From Sparassis latifolia (lineage: Eukaryota > Basidiomycota > Agaricomycetes > Polyporales > Sparassidaceae): a DNA stretch of 64,000 nucleotides. Location of the stretch: NCBI GenBank assembly GCA_018466975.1, contig CM031561.1:248001-312000 (forward strand), given 5' to 3'. Of the stretch, positions 1 to 11,216 are shown piece by piece; the stretch's first letter is position 1, and every line of letters begins with the position of its first letter. The position numbers were made by a program, and so were the translations under genes. The notes under the pieces are model-generated. The model had not been told where the DNA came from. It worked only from the letters and a program-made list of their open reading frames with translations, and did not search any database.

Positions 1-3000
1 CCTCCTCGTCCTCTTCTATCCCAAGCAGAGCTGTTCCTTCGTCGTCCACTGCAGGTATCGGTCGCAAGGTCGCAGCTTCCCTAGATCTTTTCAAGGAAAC
101 CGCGGTCACTCCTAGCGAGGATGAACACCCCTACGATCATCCTCGTCCTGTGTCCGCTTCTTCGAAACGAAGGGTTGGCCCTTCGCATCCTATCAAGGAT
201 GTAGCGGAAGCTCAGTTTGAGTTCGTCAAGCGTTCGGATTGGCCGGACCGCGAGGCAGCTGCTATCAGAAGAGACAAAAGTATGACAGGCCTGGAGCGAG
301 TGAGGACGCGGGACAGTATTACCTCTGTGTCGAGTGCAAGGGAACAGGGCGTGCGTCGGCGCAAGGCTCGGACATTTTCTGCTCGAGACACTGTTTTGAC
401 CGACCTGGTGCAATGGCGAAAGTCGGTGATGGCAGAGCATGACAGCAGCCGAGGACGGCCACAAGAGCGTAGTGTCTGGGCTGATGACTCTGCGCCGGAT
501 GCCACGTTTGGTTCCCCGGGTACTGACTCTTCTGCGTCCTCTGCTTCCTCTGCTGCCACCTATCACGGCGAGCGTACACCGTCACCCGTTTCACTTGTTC
601 TTCCTGCCACTTTCCCCCCTTCTCCATCGCCATCTCGCTCACCGCGCAACAGGGTACCTCATGATACGACATTAGTTCCGTTGACTGCTTACCCGGACCG
701 TCAGTTTCCTCCCTCAGATCGCGCTACTGTCCGAATCCGGTCGCGGTCGCCCACTCCCATCTACGATCATCACCCCTCTCCGCGGTATCCAACTCCTGCG
801 TCCGAACTCACTACTTGGTCAACCGATGATGAGTCTGCCTGGGAAACGGCTTCGGTTACGACGACTTCCACCACATCCGTTTCGTCCCCCTTTCCCCTTT
901 CCCCTTCACGCACGAGTCCTCTGCCGCAACCTATCGTCCGAAACGCGAGCGATGAGGACGAAGAACAGCAGCAAAGAGCATTGTTGTCACCGTTCGACGA
1001 TATCGAGGTCGGCTCACAGGGAGTCTCGAGTGTGGAACATGGCGATCTGCCGTTAGGTTTCAATTTATCGCGAGAAAGCCTACCGCACATTCCCTTGCGG
1101 CCATTTAGGAATCAAGTTGGTGGCCATAGCGCGATATACAAGTTCACCAAACGCGCGGTATGCAAGGTAAGAATTTAAACCACGTGCTAGTACCACAACT
1201 TATGTCTGTTTCTTTTATTTTAGCCACTTGTCTCTCGTGAAAACCTGTTTTATGAGGCAGTCGAGCGAGAAGCTCCTCCTTTACTTGACTTCATTCCGCG
1301 CTATCTGGGCGTGATGCTCGTCAGTTATCGACGCGTTCCGCGGACCTCAGTCGGATCGCCCGGGGCGTCGATCCAGCCTGGCAAGGATGTTGATGTTGCC
1401 CGTCCGCCCATTCACAAGGCAGCCTCCGACACCACGAAACTTGCGACCATGGTTTCCCCCACTAATACCAAGTACAGCGTCCCCGTACCTCACGATGAGG
1501 GAGGAGACACAGATACCGGAGAAGCCGAGTTACCTGAGGTCGCGCTTGATTACAACCGCCATATTATCCCGCAGTGGTTGTTACACGGCAGACGGAGTCG
1601 CGCTCTGTCCCATTCAGATGCATCCGCAGGTGTCGCCGCTCGTCCAGTCAACCGGCGTCTGAGACGGACGCACTTGAACGGCGCCACGGCTTCTAGTCCT
1701 GACCTTGGAATGTCTGCAAACCGTTTATCGTACCTGAATGGCGGGTTCAAGCCTATGCCAAGTTCGTTGGCGCGCGGCTGTTTGATTTCGGCTGATCGGC
1801 CTGATACTGCCACTCCCACAAACTCGCCTCCCATTCCTGCCACGAAATGGCAGGCCCTCAGTGTTCCTGAAGCAGCACCTCTACCGCTGTCTGCTGGGTC
1901 CTCGTTTAACAGCGGCTGGTTTGGTGGGACTGGATCCACCGTCGTCAATACCAAATTCAAGGATCACGTCTTCAGCACGCTTTTGCGTCGGTTTTCGCGG
2001 CAGTGTCCTTCCAGCAGAGGCCGAACTGCAGCGCGTGTGGAGGACGAGGGTGACTTCGCTGACGGCGAGGGCGAGGAGGGCGAGGAGGGGTCTTTGAGCG
2101 ACGACATGTTGAAGGTTAGACGCAAGAAGAAGCTGAGTCGTGTGGAGCGGTTGCGGGAGGAAGAGGCAGGCGTGACGGGCATGTCTCTTCGGCGTGTGCA
2201 GAGCGACCACCAGCTTGTGGCGCACGACAGACGAAGTACTGCGCGGGAACCGAGCGGCAATCAGCAGGAGCTATTCGAGTTCGAGCCGGAAAAGCCTCCA
2301 GATGCCGGTGCACTGTCATCGTTCAGGGACGGAGGCCGTGGTACCTTCGCTGCGCGTGCGCAGCAAGACCGTGCATGGCTGCAATTGTACCCACCTGTTC
2401 CTCGCAGCGTGTCCGATCCGCACAGCGCTACTGTTCGTAGGTCGTCTTCGGAGCCCCGCGATCCTTCGGTGACGCGCCAGAATCACTTCATTCTCATGGA
2501 GGATTTGACCGGACGCCTGAAACGGTCTTGTGTCCTTGACCTGAAGATGGGCACGCGGCAGTATGGAATGGATGCCACGCCTGCGAAAAAGAAGAGTCAG
2601 CGCAAGAAGTGTGACAGGACGACCAGTAGGACCCTGGGAGTCAGGGTTTGTGGTATGCAGGTGAGTGAACTGTAATTTAAGGATGTTTGGACATGTGCCT
2701 GCCATCATCTTTTGTATGCTGTGCTCTCTCATGTCTATCGTAAACCTGTTTTTGTACCGTGGCGCTCGAATGGATAGCTGATGCTGCTCTGAAGGTATGG
2801 AACCACGTTACCCAATCCTACGTGACCCAAGACAAGTACAAGGGTCGCGAGGTCCGTCCGGAAGACTTCGCGAGTGTCGTGGCTTCGTTCCTGCACGACG
2901 GTGAGCGTCTACTGGTCTACCAGATCCCTTTCATCTTGCGGAAGCTGTATGCCCTCGCACGCATCGTTTATCGCCTGAAGGGTTACCGTTTCTACGGCTG

Positions 3001-3643
3001 CAGTCTTCTCATGATCTACGATGGCGACCGCGAGGTACAAGAAACCTTACGTGCCTCAATATCGGACCACCCATCTTCGCGAAGCAAGCGGGGAGAATCG
3101 CTTGAGCGCCGGTTGGACAACCACGTCCACACCCGCGGCGCACCAGTTGCAAAGCAGGAGCATCCGCCGCTGCGTCGCTCGCATAGCGAGGATTTACTTG
3201 TCGGGCCCGTCGCAGACCGAAGCAGCCGCCGGCGCAAGCGCGGTGAGGTGCAGATCCGTATCGTTGACTTCGTGCACACCACTACCGGCAGAGATTGGCT
3301 GCCGTATCCTCCGGCAGGGCCTGCCGTGGACACGGAGGGAGTCACCAGCGGGAAGGGGTACCAGGCGGACGTTGATCCTGAGACCGGACTCATTTATGCT
3401 AGGTTCCCGCCGCATTACCCAGACCAGCCTGACCGCGGATTCTTGTTTGGCCTTATGAAGTTGGCGGAGACCCTGAAGACCATCTGGAACGGGGAACGTA
3501 TACGCCGCATCAAGGCCTCTCGAGACCATTCCTCGACTGCCGACGATCAGCTTCCACCTCTTTCATCTGACGGCAAGGAGATCTTCGAGGAGATTTTCTG
3601 CACGCCGGAGGGCGAGGAGGACATGGGTATGATATCGACATAG
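1..3643 (+). CDS. KCS1: Inositol hexakisphosphate kinase, Kcs1-like (5' end outside window)
   Basis: Predicted to phosphorylate InsP6/InsP5 to pyrophosphorylated inositol phosphates. The frame is open from position 3, so the true start lies upstream of the window. I model exons 3-1166, 1224-2660 and 2795-3643 (stop TAG), all joined in phase 0 at GT/AG borders (1167-1223 and 2661-2794). That gives about 1,150 visible residues. The N-terminal half is Ser/Pro/Arg-rich and low in complexity. The IPK domain begins across the first splice (RAVCK then PLVSRENLFYEAVERE). The catalytic PxxxDxKxG-type motif is read as VLDLKMGTRQYG near 2533-2570. The SSLL-type motif is FYGCSLLMIYDGD near 2990-3025, and the IDF motif is RIVDFVHTTTG near 3256-3290. 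A charged insert of roughly 70 residues separates the last two, as in other fungal Kcs1 proteins. Identification is secure for the family; the exact isoform is inference. Confidence 0.9.
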
Positions 3644-4205
3644 TGAGCTTTTTAAAGCGGTATTCTCGTTGCACGCATAGTCATCGTCCATTTCCTTGAC
3701 CTTTATCTTCATGTGGGATGTCTTTTTTCATCATACTTGTTCCGCTCGTTTTCGCATGCACAGTTTATTCTACTCGCACTACTCATCGCTCATTTTGCTC
3801 GGTCCTCGACCTCGTCTTCTGCAATTCACAAACTCTAGATGTCCTCATCTATCCTCCATGCATTGTATCATAAACGAAGTACTATAGCGGTAGCAGTGCA
3901 TAATTCTCATACTTTCTAGCTGTTTGGTGTACTTGAGGCGAGACAGTGCGACTGCGACTGAGACGCAAACGTCAAGCAAGACGTCCATCCACGTCAGGAG
4001 CTGCTGGGTGCGCGCTGCAACTGGACCAGAACGCGTTCAATAGTGGGCCCATCTCTGAAACAGTTGGCTCTGCACGGACAAGAGAAGCCACAAGATGCCA
4101 GCGTAGTCACCCCATCGAGTGCGCAGGAGAATCATCGAAGAAGGGATGCGCTGGATTAGAGGCCCGGCAACAGCATGCTCACATAAGGTTACGAGCGTGC
4201 CTTAG
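3644..4205. other. Convergent intergenic region KCS1/QCR9
   Basis: This is 3'-flanking sequence between two convergent genes. It contains T-rich stretches after the KCS1 stop but no reading frame with family similarity that I recognise, and no RNA gene. Confidence 0.6.
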
Positions 4206-4588
4206 CTAATTTGCTGTACTATCATTCTGGATGTACTTCTCCCGGATGTCCTTCCACTGCTTCTGCATTACCGAACGCCGGGTCAGAGATGCAATGCGCC
4301 AGTGCACGTGCGGAAGCACACATACCCCCTTGTTCCAGTTATCCCAAAACGACGTGATGGCGACGTCGAAGCCAACGCCGAAGGCGAAGGCACCGGCGAA
4401 GATGGACGTGACATACACGCCTAGAGAGCAAGCAGACGGATTTTTCAGTCCTCGGGAAATAGCGGACTGCGAGTCGCACTCACTGTTGCGCTTCACGAGG
4501 GAGTTGTAGAAGACGTTTGCCAGCTGTCGAACGTGGATAAATATGCGGCAATGTCAGGCGAATTGGACGAATAACTGACGGAGGCCAT
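4206..4588 (-). CDS. QCR9: Cytochrome b-c1 complex subunit 9 (Qcr9/UQCR10)
   Basis: Small single-span inner-membrane subunit of respiratory complex III. I model four exons on the minus strand: 4588-4580, 4523-4484, 4420-4326 and 4262-4206. Together they encode about 66 residues, the usual size of the family. The core reads VYVTSIFAGAFAFGVGFD followed by ITSFWDNWNKGKQWKDIR, matching the Qcr9 transmembrane segment and the conserved NKGKxWKD tail. Exons 2-4 are supported by perfect phase and GT/AG borders. The first exon is a 9-nt micro-exon (Met-Ala-Ser) joined through a 56-bp intron with donor GTCAGT, and is less certain. The gene is divergent from the mitochondrial ribosomal protein gene starting at 4714. 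Confidence 0.88.
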
Positions 4589-4713
4589 GGCTACCGATGA
4601 TGGTGGTGGAGGTGGCAGAAGCTGAGAGCAGTCGGGCCGTAGGCGCATCGTGTCGGTTCGGAGATGGAAGATCGTGCCCTCTACGTGTGCACTCTTGCAC
4701 CTAACCTCATCCC
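4589..4713. promoter_or_regulatory. 125-bp divergent promoter shared by QCR9 and uS11m
   Basis: The two start codons (4588 on minus, 4714 on plus) are only 125 bp apart. Both products are mitochondrial. No clear TATA box is visible. Co-regulation is inferred from layout only. Confidence 0.5.
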
Positions 4714-5400
4714 ATGTCTACGTCTGCACTAAAACAGCTCGTTCCTAGGCTGCGTCTCGCACCACGGCCGTGCAGAGCAGCATTTATGTCTACTGGGCAG
4801 GCTCCAGACGCGCCGCCTGTGCCACCAGCGCCGGGCCCGTCTGCGGGAAGCTCAGCGATGCCCGAATTATTTGCGAACCTCGCAACACCCCCGTCATCCC
4901 AGCAGGCCCAAATCCCACAGCCGCGAGCAGACATCTCACACCCCCCTGCAGCGCCAATGACTGCTTACAATCAACCTGTAAACCCGATCAGGCATTCGCG
5001 GGCAGAATTCATCACGGAAGACCTCACGAAAGAAAAGCCCAAGTATGGGGTATATGTGCAGTCGACACCGAACAACACCATCGTCACCCTCACGCGGCCG
5101 AACGGGAATCCTATCCTGACGCTTTCCGGTGGGAAAGTGGGGTATAAAGGCGCGAACAAGGCTACATTCGAGGCGTCGTCGAAGTGTGCTATGGGGGTCT
5201 TCGAGGCGCTCGCAAAGGAGCAGGAGAAGGAGGACTTGCGGTGGGAGCTGTTTGTGAGCGGCTTTGGGTCTGGGCGGGACGCGTTCCACAAGGCGTTGAT
5301 GGCTGCCGACCCAACAATCAAGGCGGCGCTGAGGCGCATCACAGACAGGACACCCATTAAAATTGGAGGAACGCGGGCACAGAAGATGAAACGTCGGTAG
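4714..5400 (+). CDS. MRPS18: Mitochondrial small-subunit ribosomal protein uS11m
   Basis: Single-exon gene of 228 codons, ATG 4714 to TAG 5398-5400. The N-terminal 90 residues are Pro/Ala/Arg-rich and look like a mitochondrial targeting and linker region. Residues from about 110 onward match the uS11 fold: TPNNTIVTLTRPNGNPIL, then SGGKVGYKGANKATFEAS, then FVSGFGSGRDAF and a basic C terminus (RITDRTPIKIGG, RAQKMKRR) used to contact the rRNA platform. The protein is longer than bacterial S11 only through its N-terminal extension, as in yeast Mrps18. It is divergent from QCR9. Confidence 0.92.
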   Translation: MSTSALKQLVPRLRLAPRPCRAAFMSTGQAPDAPPVPPAPGPSAGSSAMPELFANLATPPSSQQAQIPQPRADISHPPAAPMTAYNQPVNPIRHSRAEFITEDLTKEKPKYGVYVQSTPNNTIVTLTRPNGNPILTLSGGKVGYKGANKATFEASSKCAMGVFEALAKEQEKEDLRWELFVSGFGSGRDAFHKALMAADPTIKAALRRITDRTPIKIGGTRAQKMKRR

Positions 5401-5919
5401 TGCATACACGGTGAGCAATCCATTTCTACAGGTTTACTTGCACACTCAATTATTCTAGAGACAACCCGGGCATTCCCCTGCACCTCATCATCATCTATGG
5501 AGGATGTTAGTAGACCCGGCACCTCCGGTGGGTTGCCGACGAGCGAGGAGAGACAGAGATGCTTGGTGCTGCACTTATTCTCGCAATAATTGATTCCCTT
5601 GTCGGAGTGGTTGACTCTCCGTGATCCCGGATTGCGCGTGTGCATGTGTGTATGTAGTATACTGGACTCAGAACGCCTCAGTAAGGAAGAGTCGGTGAAA
5701 TGAAGATCTTGGCCCGAGCTGCGCTCAGGTGTCTTCCTTATGTCATCATTCCTGGCTTACCGTGACACCAACGCGTACGTGCGGCATGGCGGTGGTCCTA
5801 TGTAAATTGTCAACGCTCTCCCATCCTTGTTCTCTTCCACCACCATCTCTCCCTCTCACATCACGCCCGCCCGCTCCAGAATTTCCCTGCGCTCCGCGCA
5901 CATCTTATCTGTCCCGTTC
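5401..5919. other. Intergenic region
   Basis: 3' flank of uS11m and 5' flank of the hydrolase gene. C/T-rich runs near 5820-5880 lie just upstream of the hydrolase ATG, a common feature of fungal promoters. No coding or RNA feature recognised. Confidence 0.5.
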
Positions 5920-7471
5920 ATGAACGCCTCTGCATCTACCCTGTCATTGCCGCCGCCGCGAGATATTCCGTCCACGTTTGTGGCGAGTCTCAAGAGTTGG
6001 TACGCGCCCTTCGTTCTATCGTCTGACAGAGCTTAGCTCATGTGGTCACCATAGGTGGGCTGCGGGTGAGAAGGAGGGCGCAGCCAGTGAGGAGCGTCTT
6101 CTCCGGTATGTGTCTCTATCATGTCCGGCGCGCAGTCGCATGCTCACGTACTCTAGGAAATTATCTTTCTTTCGCCCGACGGGGGTGTCTGCACCCCCAA
6201 CACCGAGCGACGATGTCCCCGTCGTAGCTCGCAGTATGCGGATTGAGCTGTCTGATCCGAAGCATTATCTCAATACCCTGGCCATGACCTCCACATCACC
6301 CGCGAATACAGCATACCCCCCAGCTGTCCTTTTACATGGCTACGGGGCTGGGCTTGGTTTCTTCTTCCAGAATTTCACTGCACTTGGGAATTGGGCCGGT
6401 AGGCGTGGAAGCTCGGTGTACGCGCTTGACTGGCTGGGTATGGGTCGTTCGGCACGTGTGCCGTTCTCTGTCAAGGCCAAGCGGGATGACGTCCAAGGGA
6501 GGGTCGCTGAGGCAGAATCATTCTTCGTCGACTCGCTAGAACAGTGGAGGCAGAAGATGGGCCTCGAGAGCATGACGCTCATCGGACACTCGCTTGGAGG
6601 CTACCTCAGCGTCGCCTATGCGCTGAAGTACCCCGCTCGCGTGGGCAAGATCATCTTGCTGTCCCCTGCAGGCGTACCGAGAGATCCAAACTCTACTGTG
6701 TACTCGCGCGAGCTGACGGACAGCCAAGACACGGGCGCCTCTGATTCGGACCACGCGGAAGACATGACAAAGTCGCGCTTGAAGGACCTCAAGTCCAGCC
6801 AGAAGCTGGAGCAACGCAAAGAGAGTCGGTCGCGGCGGCTGTTCACATATCTATGGGAAGAGGGCTGGAGTCCGTTTCAAGTTGTTAGATCGACCCTCTT
6901 CTGGGGACCGATGCTGGTGGGCAAATATTCCAGCCGACGGTTCATCGGTCTGAGTGAGGAAGATACGAGGGCAATGCATGATTACATTGTCAACATCACT
7001 CTGGCGAAGGGATCTGGGGAATATTGTATATGTACGTCAGCATTTAATTTCTAACGGCAACATGTCTCATATCTGCTCTTGTAGCACACTTGCTGGCTCC
7101 GGGAGCTCATGCTAGATTGCCTCTCGTAGATCGCATCGCGGCTCTAAAGATTCCCATCACATTTGTTTGTCAGCATCTTTCTATAAACTGCACTCGTTAT
7201 GTATAGTCTAACCATAGACTACAGACGGTGAACATGACTGGATGGACCCTGAGGGCGGCACAGAAGCTGTAGAGAACCTTCGCCAAGCAGGAAACGGACA
7301 AGGGAAGATGTACATTGTGCCTCACGCTGGACATCACGGTGAGTGAAAGTCATAACTAAATAGTCGCGACGATTTTGAGTGGCTGATTCGCTTTTAGTAT
7401 ACCTGGATAATCCCAAGGCTGTAAACGATTTGCTCGTAAAGGAATTAGATCGTCATAGGGTGGATTGGTGA
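5920..7471 (+). CDS. Alpha/beta hydrolase of the ABHD4/ABHD5 (Cld1/Ict1) family
   Basis: Predicted lipid-acting serine hydrolase. Fungal relatives include the cardiolipin phospholipase Cld1 and the lysophosphatidic acid acyltransferase Ict1. Six exons join in phase: 5920-5999, 6055-6105, 6157-7031, 7085-7168, 7225-7338 and 7398-7471, giving 425 residues. The oxyanion-region motif is LLHGYGAGLGFFFQNF, the nucleophile elbow GHSLGGYLS, the acid region YGEHDWMD and the catalytic His region VPHAGHHVYLDNP. A substantial charged segment (about 6700-6830) separates core strands in the cap domain. The ATG at 5920 is chosen because the second exon joins it in frame at Trp-Trp with a 55-bp intron. Whether it acts on cardiolipin, lyso-lipids or N-acylphosphatidylethanolamine cannot be read from the sequence. 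Confidence 0.9.
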
Positions 7472-7989
7472 GTGGTATAGCCGGAGCTGTGCTAAATGGC
7501 TTGCTTCGCTTTCGGACTGGTGTATATGGGATATCGGTTGCATTCATAATACTAGTGATGACCTGACATCTTCCGGGACAGGGATCGTATGTAGAACTTC
7601 GCACACACATTATGTACATTCTGTGCAGCTAATTGCAATATGTATTTCGCTCTTAGGCCACGGAGAAAACTCCCATTTCCGTCTGTGGCTTGTAAGCGCC
7701 CGGAATCGGCGTCTTTCCTTACGATCATGACTTCGGATTTCCTTGTTGACTTGAGCACCTTGGACATGAGGTAACCGTCAGGCGTCGAGGTCTCGGAGCT
7801 CCACGGTTCATTTCACTGTACCCTCCCCATACTGGTGCTGCTGATACAATCTAGCTCTCTGACGATCACAACCGTCATTTGCCTGCAATACATGTCCATT
7901 TGAGCTTGATATACCGTCACTGGTGCAGCAACTGTCGGACAAAATATCACGCCGGGTCGTCTCGCTGAAGCAAGTCTACGCCCATTGCA
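7472..7989. other. Intergenic region
   Basis: Short reading frames exist on the minus strand here, but none shows a recognisable domain, good splice structure or a typical start context. I see no supported gene. Confidence 0.5.
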
Positions 7990-10235
7990 ATGGCAAAAAA
8001 GAAGGGGCCTCCTTACAAGGATGACCCGCAATGCAAGTACATTGTGATCGACGACCCATGGCCAGGAAATTTGACGGGCAAGGAGAGGAATAACTATTAT
8101 TACAACTGGATTGGGGCATGGGTCTTCTTCATGCTAGGCAAGAAGGCCGGCGAGCCCATCTGTATTTACTCGGTCAACACGGTACGTGAGGCGCTTTCCA
8201 GCCTATGTTCCTTGCAAGCGGCTAGACTGAACATTGAATATTGATCTCCGGCCTGTTTCGCGGCCAGCGACGCGAAGTGATCGTGAAGCTTTCGGAGGGA
8301 ATTGATGTCACCCCCATCCTTGGTGCGCATCACTGGAGTGTCTTCCTGCGAATGCATCGCCCGACGGATGCAGAGCGTGTGTCGTGCGTGTTCCCCTACA
8401 ACTACCGCATGAAAGGACACCCCGAGAACCGTAGGTCCCGATTCTTGCGCGACTATCCCGACCCTGCATTGTAGCTCCAGTTGCGGTCACGCTCCATAGC
8501 TGACTCTGTCTCTAGATAACTGGACAGAGAACTTTCCTATCGGGGGAGAGCCTCCACCGCATCTTAAATTCCCCGTGAAGTTTCCCTACCCCCCGCCTAC
8601 CTGGGCGTCCCCGGATCATAAGAACGCGAAAGACATATCGCTCCCGTTGCCTGCATCGCGTCCCCAGCCGCCCCTGTGAGTCACGCGCTTGATCAATCTG
8701 GATCAGGAGTGCTTTTGTAAGGACAGCAAATTTGACTGCATTTACTGTGCAGAACGCATTCGATCCCTACCAACCTCCTGCGCATTATGACCCGGCATTA
8801 GCCGCAGACCCGTCAGATGCGCCTGAAGAGCCTGAAGAAGAGTCTGAAGAAGAGCCTGAAGAGGTAGTTATCAAGGCCGAGCCAGAACGTTCGTGGCAGA
8901 CATAGCTCTCGCCGTCCTTCTGTGTTGTCCTCACTGTGGTTACTGAGCAGCAGAGTTATACGTCCGTACCAAAAATGATCCATATGAAGAAGGTTAGTTT
9001 TCCTATGATTATGAGTCCTTGTGTCCGACCGGCTCTTACCATTTGTTCTCATATGTAGAGGATGCTGCGCTGCAATTCCTCAAAGCGGAGCCTGTGGATG
9101 ACCACGTCCCCATGGAGCAGGAGATCACAGACACACAGATCAAGCAAGAGGTCGCTGAAGCAAATGTCAAGCAAGAGCCTCCTGAAGCTCCGATCAAGAG
9201 AGAGGAGCAGCCAGAAGGTGCATGTTCGATTACGACCTCCGGAATACATTGACCTTACAGTGAATCTCAAGAGAACACCCCATCTGAAGCTTTCATGGCT
9301 GCATTTGCAAGGTTGCAACAACGGGGTGAACGAAAATTCATTTCTGCTGTGCTTCTATCAGTCTAATCCCGTGTGTTGGACTCCAGCTCTCGAGAATTCG
9401 GCAAGTCAAGCTCCCACTCGTCCCCCAGATACGAGTAAGCGCTTCAAACATTGTCTCTTCATGACATCCCTGCTCAATCACTTGCAGGCGCGAGCCCCCA
9501 TATATCAGTCATTGAACCCTACATCCCAACCCAATCCGGTACCTCTGGTTCGGGTGTCTTAATATTCTTCGGATTCCCATCCTCATCCTTACTGCGGCGA
9601 TTTACAGCTCCGAGGGTGAAACCGGAGCCTCAAGAGGGTGTGATACCTCCTTTCAGCCATACTCACGCTCCTCGATACAACCCCGGTCCTGCAGTTCTAT
9701 CCACTTCGGGTTCTGGTCCATCTGCGTTAGGTCGGGACCTACCTTTGCGTCGCTCACGGAGCGCAGACTCTCATTTTTATTCATCGGCCAGGTATGCGGG
9801 TCAAGCCTGAGCCGGAAGATCGTCCGTTACCTTCGGGAATGCCAGCTCGTGAGTGTCGCATTTCTCTGCGTTGTAAGCTAGTCTTGGTCAACCTCTACAC
9901 TTGGACCAGGATATGGAGATGCAAGACAAAGAGCGCTTGGTAGGGTGCTGTCGCCTTGTCACTGCACTCCAACTCACTGTAGCGCTTTTTGAATTAGAGT
10001 CGACCAATACAAACAGGACTTCTGATCCCAGACTATTAAATCCAGAGTGTGAGGCATCCTGCTCATTTTGGTTCCCTTATTTCCTCACTGCTAGACCTGA
10101 CATAGTATCGTCAAAGAGGGTCAAATCAGAGGATGAGGAACGTACGTCCGCTACCTTTCCAAAAGTTCTCAACGTTGAGATCGATCTCCAGCAGAATCTA
10201 CGAAGCGTATAAAGACGGAAGAATATGACCGTTGA
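7990..10235 (+). CDS. Unknown multi-exon protein rich in SUMO-consensus lysines
   Basis: I do not recognise the family. ATG 7990 opens exons 7990-8181, 8268-8430 and 8516-8675, which join in phase. Later exons include about 8753-8888, 8951-8993, 9059-9217, about 9502-9729, about 9791-9840 and about 10080-10140, with a last exon near 10192-10235 (TGA 10233). The 8676-8752 and 9218-9500 junctions are unresolved. The N-terminal 170 residues are globular-looking (IDDPWPGNLTGKERNNYYYN, HHWSVFLRMHRPTDAER). The rest is acidic and Pro-rich, with nine psi-K-x-E motifs: IKAE, LKAE, IKQE, VKQE, IKRE, VKPE twice, VKSE and IKTE, at K codons 8873, 9082, 9142, 9169, 9196, 9619, 9803, 10123 and 10212. Four fall in one exon. 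This suggests a heavily sumoylated nuclear protein, by inference only. It may be one gene or two. Confidence 0.5.
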
Positions 10236-11216
10236 ATTTCAGCACACAGTGAATGACGATGTTTTTGGAAAGGTCATTTGCAATCATGATATCACCTCAT
10301 CATTCCCTTAAATGCCGTGACGCCTTTTATCGCTGGGAACTCGTCCAAGGTGACTTTGAATATCTGACTATTTATTCCTTTGCCTTTCCTTTACATCCAG
10401 CGACGACCGGATTTGCGGCTGCACGTTTCTCTCGTTCTGACCAACTACGGGCGGTAGACCGACAGTAACGTGCAGTGGCTGTCTCTTTATGGAGGTAGTT
10501 GTGCATACCCCATTCTGGACCTAATCTTATTCCGTGGATTCCGACGTGGCCTGGTACGCCTCTAAGTCTCAGAAAAATTTCTGTTGGCTTCGACTCCTAG
10601 ATCACCGTGGTGTGCGAGCAGTTGCGGTCACTGCATAGCACCTATGAAATAAGACGCCTTGCGATACCTCATCTGCAGCCGTTTATGCCGAAATTCTAAT
10701 ATCGAGGAAAGGCATCCTATTTCTCCGATGATCTCATCCCTACACGCTGACCATACGGCATATCCAGGTATCGTCCTCAAGCCAAGCCTACCTTAAGGCG
10801 ACGCGTCATCTCAACTGGAGTCGCGACGGAGCGCATGAGGATCACGATCAAAGATTAATCGGGGCGCAACATGATCTTCGCCGAAGCGCAAGACCGTTGG
10901 TGGTCGGTGAAGAGCTTCACTCAATGGGAGGCGCCTTCACTCCTTGCGCTGCTTTACTTGCCACTGTCTGGATGGTTATGTGTGTGCGGATGCTAATGTC
11001 TCTGTGAGGATCCCAAATCGGTCAGCCTTGTGAACTCATATCCACTACTTAGGGCTAGTATCATCTCGATCGGGAGCGTTTACCTGATCAAAAACCTACC
11101 CACTTGAGATTACACATCCTTAACCTCCTGCAAGGATAAACACGGTCGTCGCGAGCCCCTTAACCCGCACCTTGTGCCTATCTGCATTCGTTGCTTCACC
11201 TGCCCGCCTGAACATT
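10236..11216. other. 981-bp gene-poor stretch
   Basis: No reading frame with splice support or family similarity. It holds the 3' flank of the unknown gene and the promoter of the SDR gene at 11217. No repeats or RNA genes seen. Confidence 0.5.

Noticed and set aside
81..1090. Several frames of 100-160 codons on the minus strand opposite KCS1
   Set aside because: They mirror the low-complexity Ser/Pro-rich N terminus of KCS1 and show no similarity to any family.
9218..9260. A SUMO-interacting motif (YIDLTVNL) in the SUMO-site protein
   Set aside because: It appears only in a frame that crosses a probable 43-bp intron, so it is likely not translated.
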